The position numbers and the translations under genes were made by a program. The notes under the pieces were generated by a model. The model saw nothing but the letters and a program-made list of their open reading frames with translations, was not told where the DNA came from and ran no database searches. Of a stretch of DNA of 11,466 nt, positions 1 through 6,624 are shown piece by piece. Each line of letters starts with the position of its first letter. Position 1 is the stretch's first letter. Source of the stretch: an uncultured Veillonellaceae bacterium (GTDB taxonomy: Bacteria; Bacillota; Negativicutes; Veillonellales; Negativicoccaceae); contig CABTYA010000034.1 in NCBI GenBank assembly GCA_902488965.1, positions 1-11,466 of the forward strand. Direction: 5' to 3'.

Positions 1-15
1 CCCCCCCCCCCCCCC
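1..15. other. Run of 15 C at the window edge
   Basis: The window opens with an uninterrupted run of 15 C followed by G. Nothing else in the window resembles it. A long C run at the very start of a sequence is what a poly-G read tail gives when reverse-complemented, so it is most likely an assembly artefact at a contig end. It could also be a real homopolymer. Confidence 0.6.
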
Positions 16-17
16 GC

Positions 18-173
18 CGTGACGACGGCCGCTCGCTGCTCCGCGGCGATCTCGTCCTGCGGCACGGCGCGCCGCTACCTGCCGACGCGATTCGCACCGA
101 AGTGCGCCAAGGCATCGATTACGCCCCGTGGGGCAAGACATTTCCCTGGCGATTTATTTGGTCAAAAACATGA
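18..173 (+). CDS. C-terminal fragment of an unidentified protein (5' end outside the window)
   Basis: An open frame without a visible start runs from the left edge to a TGA at 171-173. It reads about 51 residues and ends ...YAPWGKTFPWRFIWSKT. Codon choice is GC-rich at third positions, like the genes downstream, which argues for a real coding end rather than chance. The family is not recognised from this short tail: it is basic, rich in aromatic residues near the end, and has no membrane segment. Its stop codon overlaps the -35 element of the promoter for the zeta-toxin gene, so the two genes are probably transcribed separately. If the C run is real it would add prolines upstream; if it is an artefact the frame begins around base 17. 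It is not clearly an antitoxin. Confidence 0.45.
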   Translation, partial: RDDGRSLLRGDLVLRHGAPLPADAIRTEVRQGIDYAPWGKTFPWRFIWSKT

Positions 174-198
174 CATTTATCGGCAAATTTGCTACACT
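170..198 (+). promoter_or_regulatory. Promoter of the zeta-toxin-like gene
   Basis: ATGACA (170-175) and TACACT (193-198) are separated by 17 bp, and TG at 190-191 gives an extended -10. The predicted transcript start lies near 205, just before the GAGGAGAG ribosome binding site at 206-213. This places translation at ATG 224 and rules out the in-frame upstream starts at 128 and 170 for this transcript. Confidence 0.6.
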
Positions 199-223
199 TG
201 ATACCGAGGAGAGTGATGACGCA

Positions 224-1270
224 ATGGCGTATGGCGAGAGAACCGAACAAGCCATGGCAAAAGCCGCCGAGAGCGTTCCCATACGGGCGCAACTGGAAGT
301 CAATGCCGAAATATTTACTACATTACGCAATATCGTCGCGGCGGGGGTCGCCCCGTCACGGGAACGACAGCTGGATTTGCTGCGCTTGGGAGAACTGCGC
401 GAACGCACCATCCAAGCGATTGACGACGTGGAAAACCGCATGGGCTATCCCCCCGACGTCGAAGAACAGCTCACCATGCTGACGACCGCACTGGCGATCA
501 AAGACAAATACGTCCCCCAGATCGATTTCGAGCGGACGGACAAACCGGCGGGCGATCCGCCGACACCCGTGCCGCAAGAGACCTTTGACTCTGCGGAAGC
601 CGACCGCGTCTTCGATACGCAAGTCTGGCCGCTCATCGGGGCGCACGCCGAAACCGGCAAAGCGCATCCCACCGCCTACATCATCGGCGGGCAACCCGGC
701 TCGGGCAAAAGCCTGATCGCCGCCAGCATTCTCGCCGAGACGGATACCGATCCCGTGGCGTGCGATGCGCATCATCTGCTCGGCTTTCACCCGCAATACG
801 AAGCCCTGCAGGATCGTTACGGTATCTACGCCATCTATATCACCCGCTATATCGCCGAGTACTTGGCGGAAGCGGCGTTCACCCGCACCATCGACATGCG
901 CGCCGATCTGCTGTGGGAATCGAATCTGGACAATACGGCGGACAGTCTCGCCCGCCTGCGTCGGCTCAAAGCCGCCGGCTATCGCGTCGAACTGCACGTC
1001 CGTGCCTGCTCGCGCGATGATGCGTGGCTGCATCTGCAGTATCTCTACCAACAGCAGCTGCTCAAAGCCGCAGTCCTGGCGCGCATCCTGCCGTATGAAA
1101 ACTATCATGCGGCTTGCGACCGCTTTCTCGAAACGGTCACCGTCCTCAAAGACGAGCCGCTCGACCGCTTGATCGTCAAAAGCCGCAAAGGCCTCGTCTA
1201 CGACAGTGACGATTCGCCGACCGAAGACGTCATCGCCCTCATTCGCGAACGTCTCGGTACCCGTAAGTAA
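224..1270 (+). CDS. Zeta-toxin family P-loop kinase with an extra N-terminal domain
   Basis: The protein has 348 residues. Residues about 150-320 match the zeta-toxin fold: Walker A GGQPGSGKS at 155-163, an Asp (D181) followed by ...GFHPQYEALQDRYG (zeta D-x-HP region), and E232 in WESNLDNT at the position of the substrate-binding Glu. A Lys/Arg-containing tail follows. Family members phosphorylate UDP-N-acetylglucosamine and so block peptidoglycan synthesis, or phosphorylate related nucleotide sugars. Residues 1-110 form a separate, mostly helical, charged domain, followed by a Pro-rich linker (about 108-120). No separate epsilon/PezA antitoxin gene is visible. By analogy with E. coli EzeT, the N-terminal part could inhibit the kinase in cis; this is inference. 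The start at ATG 224 is chosen from the promoter and from GAGGAGAG ten bases upstream. A terminator follows directly. Confidence 0.85.
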   Translation: MAYGERTEQAMAKAAESVPIRAQLEVNAEIFTTLRNIVAAGVAPSRERQLDLLRLGELRERTIQAIDDVENRMGYPPDVEEQLTMLTTALAIKDKYVPQIDFERTDKPAGDPPTPVPQETFDSAEADRVFDTQVWPLIGAHAETGKAHPTAYIIGGQPGSGKSLIAASILAETDTDPVACDAHHLLGFHPQYEALQDRYGIYAIYITRYIAEYLAEAAFTRTIDMRADLLWESNLDNTADSLARLRRLKAAGYRVELHVRACSRDDAWLHLQYLYQQQLLKAAVLARILPYENYHAACDRFLETVTVLKDEPLDRLIVKSRKGLVYDSDDSPTEDVIALIRERLGTRK

Positions 1271-1275
1271 TACAC

Positions 1276-1303
1276 GGCGTTGCCCGAGGGCAGCGCCTTT
1301 TTT
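1276..1303 (+). terminator. Rho-independent terminator after the zeta-toxin-like gene
   Basis: GGCGTTGCCC (1276-1285) pairs with GGGCAGCGCC (1288-1297) with one G-U pair; the innermost pairs must open to form a loop. Six T follow at 1298-1303. It begins six bases after the stop codon and separates the toxin transcript from queG, unless read-through supplies the latter. Confidence 0.8.
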
Positions 1304-1339
1304 GATGTCGCCCGACGGGCGGAAAGGAGTGTGAACGCC

Positions 1340-2275
1340 ATGCCGGCATTTGATGCGGACGAAGCCCTAGCCGTACTGCGCCGCTGTGCCCTGCGACTGG
1401 GCATCGACCAAATCGGCACCGTCGCCCTGCCGCTGGCGGCCCATGTGGCGGATGTCCTCGCCCGTGACCGCTCGCCCTGCCCCTTTACCCCGCAGGACAT
1501 CAATGCCCGTACCCGCCCCGAGATGCTGCTCGACGGCGCGCGCAGTGTCATCGTCGCGCTGTTCCCCTACCGCACCGAACACGGCAGCGACCCCGCCGCC
1601 AACCTCTCGCGCTATACGTGGGGACGCGACTACCACCTCATCTGCCGGATGTACCTTGATCGGCTCGCCGCGCGATTGGCGACCCATTTCACGGAAGATG
1701 CCTTTCTCCCCTTTGTCGATACCTCGCCGCTCCCCGACCGCTACCTCGCCTATGCGGCGGGACTGGGCTTTTTCGGTTACCACCGCTGCCTGATCAACCC
1801 CCGCTACGGCACCTACGTCGCCATCGGCGGACTGATCACCACCGTCCCCTTCCCCGGCGCCGTGCCCGACACCCGCGTCTGCTACGGCTGCCGACGCTGT
1901 CTCGCCGCCTGCCCCGGCCGCGCCCTCACTGCAACCGACTTTGACTATACCCGCTGCAAATCGTACCTCACGCAGAAAAAAGGCGACCTCAGTGAAACCG
2001 AGATCGCCATCTTGCGCAAAAACCCGCTCATTTTCGGTTGCGATACCTGTCAGGACGTCTGCCCGCACAACGCCGAAGCCGCCCTCTCGCCGCTCGGCGA
2101 ATTTGCCGAGGCGCACATCCGCCGCATCAACGCCGAAACGCTCGATGCCCACAGCAACCGCACCTTTCATGCGGCCTATGGCGACCGCGCCTGGGCGTGG
2201 CGGGGCAAGGGCGTCCTCTTGCGCAACGCCCGCCTGCTCAAGGACGCCCCTACGGACGAATCACCCGCCCGCTGA
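1340..2275 (+). CDS. queG: QueG-type epoxyqueuosine reductase, short form
   Basis: A 311-residue iron-sulfur, cobalamin-dependent reductase that would convert epoxyqueuosine to queuosine in tRNA, the last step of queuosine synthesis. Visible motifs: YTWGRDYH (92-99), the catalytic-type Asp in VDTSPL (D127), AGLGFFG (140-146), and two ferredoxin-like clusters built from C181, C184, C187, C191, C206, C234, C237 and C241. The C-terminal WRGKGVLLRNA matches the family end. Characterised QueG proteins are near 380 residues; this one lacks the C-terminal HEAT-like extension. The Lys usually found after GLGWxG is Tyr here. It could therefore be a QueG-like double-cluster protein with another substrate. 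ATG 1340 follows AAAGGAG (1323-1329) by ten bases; an in-frame GTG at 1331 is too close to that site. No own promoter is obvious. It is probably co-transcribed with the next gene, 27 bp away. Confidence 0.85.
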   Translation: MPAFDADEALAVLRRCALRLGIDQIGTVALPLAAHVADVLARDRSPCPFTPQDINARTRPEMLLDGARSVIVALFPYRTEHGSDPAANLSRYTWGRDYHLICRMYLDRLAARLATHFTEDAFLPFVDTSPLPDRYLAYAAGLGFFGYHRCLINPRYGTYVAIGGLITTVPFPGAVPDTRVCYGCRRCLAACPGRALTATDFDYTRCKSYLTQKKGDLSETEIAILRKNPLIFGCDTCQDVCPHNAEAALSPLGEFAEAHIRRINAETLDAHSNRTFHAAYGDRAWAWRGKGVLLRNARLLKDAPTDESPAR

Positions 2276-2302
2276 CCGCACTGTCACTTACGGAGGACTC
2301 TT

Positions 2303-3484
2303 ATGCTCATCGGTATCATCGCAGAATACAATCCCTTTCACCTCGGCCATGCCGCCCAACTCGCCGCCCTGCGGCAAGCGTATCCGGACGCACGCATCGT
2401 CGTCGCCGTCAGCGGCAGTTTTGTCCAACGAGGGCTCCCCGCCGTCATCGACAAATGGACCCGCGCCGCATGGGCTGTCCGTGCGGGTGCCGACCTCGTC
2501 ATTGAACTGCCCGTCCTCTCCGTTCTGCGCAGCGCCGAACACTTTGCCGCCGGCGGCGTCCGCCTCCTTCTTGCCCTCGGCATCGAAATTCTCGCCTGCG
2601 GCATGGAAGACCCCGCCGACATCGACCTCCTGCGCCTTGCCCCTTCGGATGAGCGAATCCGTGCGCACCTCGCCGCCGGCTGTACCTACGGCGAAGCCCG
2701 TACCCGTGCGCTGGCGGAACTGAACCCCCGCGCCGCCGCCCTCTCGCGCCGACCGAATAATCTGCTCGCCGGCTACTACCTGCGCACACTGGCCGCCGCC
2801 TCCGCCGACGTCAGCGTACTTCCCCTACCGCGCACCACGACCCACACCGCCGCCGCCCGCCTCAGTCTCCCGCTGCCGGACGAAGACCTCCCCATCTCCG
2901 CCACCGCCGTGCGGACGGCACTGGCGCAAGGCCAACTCCTTCGCGACCTTTTGCCGGCCGATGTGGCTCGTACCCTTGCCGACTCGCCGCATCGCACCGA
3001 CCTACGCCGCTACGAACTGCTCGCCCTCGCCGACCTGCGCCGCTTCACGCCCGCACTCGCCGCGACCCGTGCCGACTTCTCCGAAGGACTGGAACACCGC
3101 TGGTACGCCGCCCGCCATGCCAATACCCTTCCCGCTTTTTGGGATGCCGTCCGCACCAAGCGAATCCCGCTCTCACGCCTGCGCCGTCTCACCGCCCAAC
3201 TGTTGCTCGGATTTGCCGCGGACGACCTCGCCCGCCACGATGCCGCCGGTGCCGCATGGATCCGGCCGCTCGCCATGACCTCGGCGGGTGCCGGCATCCT
3301 GCGCCGCGCCGCCGTCCCCGTCATCGCCAAAACCGCCGACGCCCCCGCTCTGCTCGCCCCCGACACCCTGCGCCGCTTTGCCTATGACCTCACCGCCACC
3401 GACCTCGCCGCCCTCACCGCCATAGACGAAACCGCCCGCACCGGTGGCCAAGACTACACCCGCCACCCCGTCATTGTGAAATAA
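2303..3484 (+). CDS. tmcAL: tRNA(Met) cytidine acetate ligase TmcAL
   Basis: The 393-residue protein belongs to the nucleotidyltransferase-like family (YlbM in Bacillus subtilis) that uses ATP and acetate to make N4-acetylcytidine at the wobble position of elongator tRNA-Met. Motifs: GIIAEYNPFHLGH (4-16) with the HxGH nucleotide-binding signature, SGSFVQRGLPAVIDKW (37-52), ADLVIELPV (63-71), PNNLL (151-155) and ISATAVR (198-204). Length is close to the usual 400 or so. GGAGG (2292-2296) sits six bases before ATG 2303. It follows queG after 27 bp, giving an apparent two-gene tRNA-modification unit: queG and tmcAL both act on tRNA wobble bases. The family assignment is strong from the motifs; acetylation of tRNA-Met in this organism is inferred. 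Confidence 0.92.
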   Translation: MLIGIIAEYNPFHLGHAAQLAALRQAYPDARIVVAVSGSFVQRGLPAVIDKWTRAAWAVRAGADLVIELPVLSVLRSAEHFAAGGVRLLLALGIEILACGMEDPADIDLLRLAPSDERIRAHLAAGCTYGEARTRALAELNPRAAALSRRPNNLLAGYYLRTLAAASADVSVLPLPRTTTHTAAARLSLPLPDEDLPISATAVRTALAQGQLLRDLLPADVARTLADSPHRTDLRRYELLALADLRRFTPALAATRADFSEGLEHRWYAARHANTLPAFWDAVRTKRIPLSRLRRLTAQLLLGFAADDLARHDAAGAAWIRPLAMTSAGAGILRRAAVPVIAKTADAPALLAPDTLRRFAYDLTATDLAALTAIDETARTGGQDYTRHPVIVK

Positions 3485-3494
3485 TGCGCATAAA

Positions 3495-3523
3495 AAAACG
3501 TTCTCTCCTGCAGAGAACGTTTT
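3495..3523. terminator. Bidirectional terminator between tmcAL and the three-gene cassette
   Basis: AAAACGTTCTCT (3495-3506) and AGAGAACGTTTT (3512-3523) form a perfect 12-bp stem with a five-base loop. A rich sequence on the left (A at 3492-3498) and T on the right allow termination on both strands. It ends tmcAL on the plus strand and can end the convergent minus-strand cassette. Confidence 0.85.
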
Positions 3524-3654
3524 GCTTTTCTGTCACATCTTTGCCCATCGCATAACGGCACACCGGCAGCACCGCCGATTACCATGAACCGCCCCGCTGC
3601 GCCCGCCGACTCGCCGCCCCGATCCGTGCGCTCGATTCACTGTATTTCCCCTCG
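3524..3654. other. Convergent intergenic stretch without a recognised feature
   Basis: These 131 bases lie between the bidirectional terminator and the reconstructed end of the frameshifted minus-strand gene. No ribosome binding site, promoter or strong inverted repeat was seen. It probably forms the 3' untranslated end of the minus-strand cassette. Confidence 0.4.
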
Positions 3655-4397
3655 TCAGATGCCGTAGATCACAAACGCATCCGCCTGCGGCTGTGCCTTG
3701 CGCATCGCAGTCAAAAGCTCGTACAACTGACGGTACAGACTTTCCCGATACATAGCGTCGACTCCATAAACGCTTTTTGTTCTTCTTCGGGCGCCGTCTC
3801 CCATTCCCGCTGAAATGCGTCGCTGACTATTAACGCATACAACGTCTCCTCCGGATTTACAGACTCGGAATATTTCTCCGATCGAACATACTGGTATGCG
3901 ACGATCGGCCGCAACGAGAGTCGTTGCTTGGTATCTTCGTCCTCCTCGTCACTTACGAATGCTTTTTTATCCCAAAGATAATCCGGGATATACTTGATAT
4001 CACGATGTCTCTGCTTGGGGTAGCGTACCCGCCAGAGATAATCGGGGATATGCTCCCAATCCGCCGTTTGGAATGCGGTGATGATTTCCTCCAGCTTGAC
4101 TAAGACCGCATCCAGCACGGCAATCGGATAACAATTGTCCTCACACCAATCAAACTCGCCCGCCATATCGTCCGGTGCCGCGGCGAACACCAAGGCATTC
4201 AGTGCATCGGCGTTGAAATCCATATCCATACTGAAGATCACGGGGCCTTGCACCGTCACTTTGTCATCGTCACAAAATACATTCTCCTCCACTCCGTAAT
4301 GATAATACGTATATCCCTTAATCCCCTTGACAATATCCCAATCCGCATCCACCGGCAACCAATACTTTCGCCCACGCCACTGTACCTGTTTTTCCAT
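3655..4397 (-). pseudogene. Third copy of an unrecognised paralogous family, with a frameshift near the 3' end
   Basis: The intact frame runs from ATG at 4397 (AGGAGG at 4409-4404, six bases upstream) to a TGA at 3711-3713, giving 228 residues. It is clearly homologous to the gene starting at 5877: WRGRKYWLP near the start, MDMDFNADALNALVF, CYPIAVLDAVL, FQTADWEHIPDYLW and FQREWETAPEEEQKAF line up with matching blocks. After AFMEST the frame changes; reading from the ATG at 3753-3751 in the other frame gives MYRESLYRQLYELLTAMRKAQPQADAFVIYGI and a TGA at 3657-3655. This matches the other copy's end ...IRKAHPEAWYFVIYGV. A single missing base near 3754-3755 explains it. No homopolymer lies there. 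IPDYLW occurs twice, 20 residues apart. GC is visibly lower than in surrounding genes. Function unknown. Confidence 0.75.
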
Positions 4398-4470
4398 ATG
4401 TTGCCTCCTTGGTATCACTGATTATATCGTCCATGTCTATTGTACGTTGTCACAAGCCACAAGCCGCGGG

Positions 4471-5190
4471 TCAGTCTTCCCGTTCACACTGCACGGAAAA
4501 ACCGTCGCCGCAGTAGGTTTTCCATTTGGTCAAGCGCCGCACCAGCCGGGCGTAGAAGTCTGCCACGTAGGTGCTGACGACGACTTCCAGTTCTTCTTGA
4601 TCTTGGGGGGACATCTCGTTGAACTTGCCGACCAGCGTATCGAACTGCCGCTCCGGCGGGGTGCCTTCGGGATAGACGCCCCTGTCGTACATCCGCACAA
4701 TCACCGCCGGATGCCACACATCGCGGCGCAGTGCCCCGCGCGGACGCTCTCGCCACCGCACGGCCGCCGCCGCAAGCGCGTCGATCAGCACCGCGGTCTC
4801 CGCCGGTGTCAGTCGCTGCCGGTAAGACTGCCAGCTATACCTCCCCTGATTGGCCGTCGCCCCCGCCGCCGCCAAGTACGGATCGACCAAGAACCGTGCG
4901 GCGAAGAAATGCAGACAGATCGCATGCGCGACCAAAAAGCCGCACTGCTTGTCATAGATATCTTCACACGGCAGTTCGATCGGGATCCGGCGGTAGATCT
5001 CTTCGTCCGTCGCGCCGTCTTTCTTCCACTGCTGCAGCGTAGCGAAATCCTCGCCTCGCTGAAACGCCGCGCCGCACGTCAGCCACGACGAATACCCGCA
5101 GTACTCCTCATTGTCTTCCTCGTCGATATACAGCGGTGTCACCCGCTCCGGCAATACATATTCTTGTCCGTGCCATGTCAGTGTCCGCAT
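4471..5190 (-). CDS. Second copy of the unrecognised paralogous family
   Basis: The 239-residue protein shares the N-terminal pattern of its neighbours (LTWHGQEYVLPE, residues 4-15; compare VEWRGKTYQMP and VQWRGRKYWLP). It also shares a helical C-terminal region (SPQDQEELEVVVSTYVADFY... against SEEEQRAFIAATSGIARKLY...). The middle is much more diverged and includes LTPAETAVLIDALAAAAVRW, which lines up with the YPIEVLDALIARLREMV block. No signal peptide, no clear membrane helix and no catalytic motif was seen; it is probably cytoplasmic. ATG 5190 is preceded by AGGAGGG (5200-5194). The upstream gene's stop codon TAA (5202-5200) overlaps that site, so translation of the two is likely coupled. 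A gap of 73 bp separates it from the frameshifted third copy. Tandem diverged copies recall immunity-protein arrays, but no toxin is visible; this is only a possibility. Confidence 0.7.
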   Translation of the reverse strand: MRTLTWHGQEYVLPERVTPLYIDEEDNEEYCGYSSWLTCGAAFQRGEDFATLQQWKKDGATDEEIYRRIPIELPCEDIYDKQCGFLVAHAICLHFFAARFLVDPYLAAAGATANQGRYSWQSYRQRLTPAETAVLIDALAAAAVRWRERPRGALRRDVWHPAVIVRMYDRGVYPEGTPPERQFDTLVGKFNEMSPQDQEELEVVVSTYVADFYARLVRRLTKWKTYCGDGFSVQCERED

Positions 5191-5199
5191 ATGCCCTCC

Positions 5200-5877
5200 T
5201 TATACGCCGTAAATGACGAAATACCATGCCTCGGGATGCGCCTTGCGAATCGCCGCGAGCTTTTCCAAGAACGTCCCGTACAATTTGCGAGCGATGCCGC
5301 TTGTCGCTGCGATAAATGCCCGCTGTTCTTCTTCGGAAGCCGTCTCCCACTCGCGCATAAAATCCTCATCGCTCGACAAACCGATGACCGACGGTATCTC
5401 CTCCGGCGATGCATCACCGCCGAACCAACCGTCATGTTCCAATCCCATCACCGGCTCGCGTCGGATTTTTCCCTCTTCTTCATACTGATACAAATAGGTC
5501 GGAATTTTGTCCCAGTCCGCCGTATCGAACGCCTCGACCATCTCCCGCAGCCGGGCGATCAGCGCATCCAATACCTCAATCGGATACACATTGGCATCAT
5601 AGATATCAAACCATTCCCCCATATACCCCGGCAGCACCTCACCGAAGATCACATCGAGTAGCGCCAGATTCGCCGTATCCATATTGACGCTCATCGCGGC
5701 GGTATCATCATCCCCCCAGCCATCCCACCCCGGCAGCGAGGTCTTCTTATCATCCGGTATTCGCGTCGCCACCCCGTAGTTGATCCACTCATTAGCGTGA
5801 AACCCCGACAGTATGTCCCACTCGCACGTGCTCGGCATCTGATATGTTTTTCCGCGCCACTCGACATATTTTCCCAT
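5200..5877 (-). CDS. First copy of the unrecognised paralogous family
   Basis: This 225-residue acidic protein is the promoter-proximal gene of the three. Blocks in order: VEWRGKTYQMP (about 5-15), an Asp/Gly/Trp-rich loop (about 48-58), NMDTANLALLDVIF, VYPIEVLDALIARLREMVEAFDTADWDKIPTYLY, FMREWETASEEEQRAF, and the end AWYFVIYGV. All have counterparts in the copy ending at 3655, and the first and the late ones in the copy between them. No signal peptide or transmembrane helix was seen. The family is not recognised. ATG 5877 follows AGGAGG (5889-5884) by six bases. It is the best reference copy, because it is intact at both ends. The three genes probably form one transcript ending at the hairpin at 3495-3523. 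Confidence 0.75.
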   Translation of the reverse strand: MGKYVEWRGKTYQMPSTCEWDILSGFHANEWINYGVATRIPDDKKTSLPGWDGWGDDDTAAMSVNMDTANLALLDVIFGEVLPGYMGEWFDIYDANVYPIEVLDALIARLREMVEAFDTADWDKIPTYLYQYEEEGKIRREPVMGLEHDGWFGGDASPEEIPSVIGLSSDEDFMREWETASEEEQRAFIAATSGIARKLYGTFLEKLAAIRKAHPEAWYFVIYGV

Positions 5878-5919
5878 ATCCGACCTCCTCTGAATGACTA
5901 CCTGTCCCTATCTGCTCTC

Positions 5920-5948
5920 ATCATACCCGCTCCGCCGAAAAAAAGAAA
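5920..5948 (-). promoter_or_regulatory. Possible promoter of the three-gene cassette
   Basis: On the minus strand TATGAT (5925-5920) is a good -10 element. The -35 position 17 bp upstream reads TTTCTT (5948-5943), which is poor. The predicted start would be near 5913, about 24 bases before the AGGAGG of the first gene. Tentative. Confidence 0.35.
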
Positions 5949-6004
5949 TCTCCTTCCGCGCGCTTGGTCTTTATTTAACCCATGATACTGCCGAAAACGA
6001 TGCA

Positions 6005-6039
6005 CGAAAAAAGAGCTTGCCGAGCAAGCTCTTTTTTCG
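6005..6039. terminator. Bidirectional terminator downstream of pyrR
   Basis: CGAAAAAAGAGCTTGC (6005-6020) and GCAAGCTCTTTTTTCG (6024-6039) form a 16-bp perfect stem around CGA. A and T runs at the base of the stem allow function on both strands. On the minus strand it lies eight bases after the pyrR stop codon and ends the lspA-hsdS-rluD-pyrR transcript. Confidence 0.88.
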
Positions 6040-6047
6040 GTATATGC

Positions 6048-6581
6048 TCACTCCTCGACGCGCTCGCGGAGTTGGACGCGGTCTTCGCCGTCGGTCTCGG
6101 TCAGCAGGACGGCGATGTCTTCGCGCTCGGAGGTGGGGACATTTTTCCCCACGTAGTCCGCACGGATGGGGAGTTCGCGGTGGCCGCGGTCGATAAGCAC
6201 GGCGAGCTGAACGCTGCGCGGGCGGCCGATCGCCATGATGGCGTTCAATGCGGAACGCACGGTGCGTCCCGTGTACAGCACGTCATCGACGAGAATGACA
6301 TCGCGGTCATCGACATCGACATCGGGGAGCCGCACCGCCGCATCCGCGGGCCGATCGTCCCGATAGCCTGAGATATCCAGCGCATGGACTTCGACGTGCG
6401 CGCCTTCGATCGCGGCGACTTGGGCGGCCAGCCGCTCCGCCAGCGGTACGCCGCGGGTCTCGATCCCGATGAATATCGCCCCGTCCATGCCTTTGTTGCG
6501 TTCCACGCACTCATGCCCGATGCGACGCAGGGCGCGTCCCATGGCTTGTGCGTCCATTAATACAGTCTTATCTTGCCACAT
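6048..6581 (-). CDS. pyrR: PyrR: pyr mRNA-binding attenuation regulator / uracil phosphoribosyltransferase
   Basis: The 177-residue protein has the PRPP-binding loop VILVDDVLYTGRT (95-107) and the family's ETRGVPLAERLA (41-52), SGYRDD (71-76) and DRGHRELPIRADYVGKNVPTS (131-151). In Bacillota it binds pyrimidine-operon leader RNA in response to UMP and has weak uracil phosphoribosyltransferase activity. Length fits the family (about 180). ATG 6581 is preceded by AAGGGAG at a five-base spacing; longer in-frame extensions upstream overlap rluD and are not needed. It is the last gene of the lspA-hsdS-rluD-pyrR cluster, 43 bp after rluD. That 43-bp gap holds no room for a PyrR-type attenuator, and no other pyr gene follows, so any regulated pyr operon must lie elsewhere. 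Confidence 0.95.
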   Translation of the reverse strand: MWQDKTVLMDAQAMGRALRRIGHECVERNKGMDGAIFIGIETRGVPLAERLAAQVAAIEGAHVEVHALDISGYRDDRPADAAVRLPDVDVDDRDVILVDDVLYTGRTVRSALNAIMAIGRPRSVQLAVLIDRGHRELPIRADYVGKNVPTSEREDIAVLLTETDGEDRVQLRERVEE

Positions 6582-6624
6582 GAGTTCTCCCTTTCTTCCT
6601 TCCCCGGCCGTCTCGCCCGTCGGA

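Noticed and set aside
128..223. Earlier in-frame starts (GTG 128, ATG 170) for the zeta-type protein
   Set aside because: They lie upstream of the predicted transcript start near 205 and overlap the end of the preceding gene. ATG 224 has a good ribosome binding site.
1367..2170. A 267-codon minus-strand frame opposite queG
   Set aside because: queG on the other strand has full family motifs; this frame has none.
4327..5661. A 444-codon open frame on the plus strand across the three-gene cassette
   Set aside because: It lies opposite three minus-strand genes that are homologous to each other and have proper ribosome binding sites. The frame itself has no such site and no recognisable motif.
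6582..6624. A PyrR-controlled attenuator before pyrR
   Set aside because: The gap between rluD and pyrR is 43 bases and contains no terminator or antiterminator pair.
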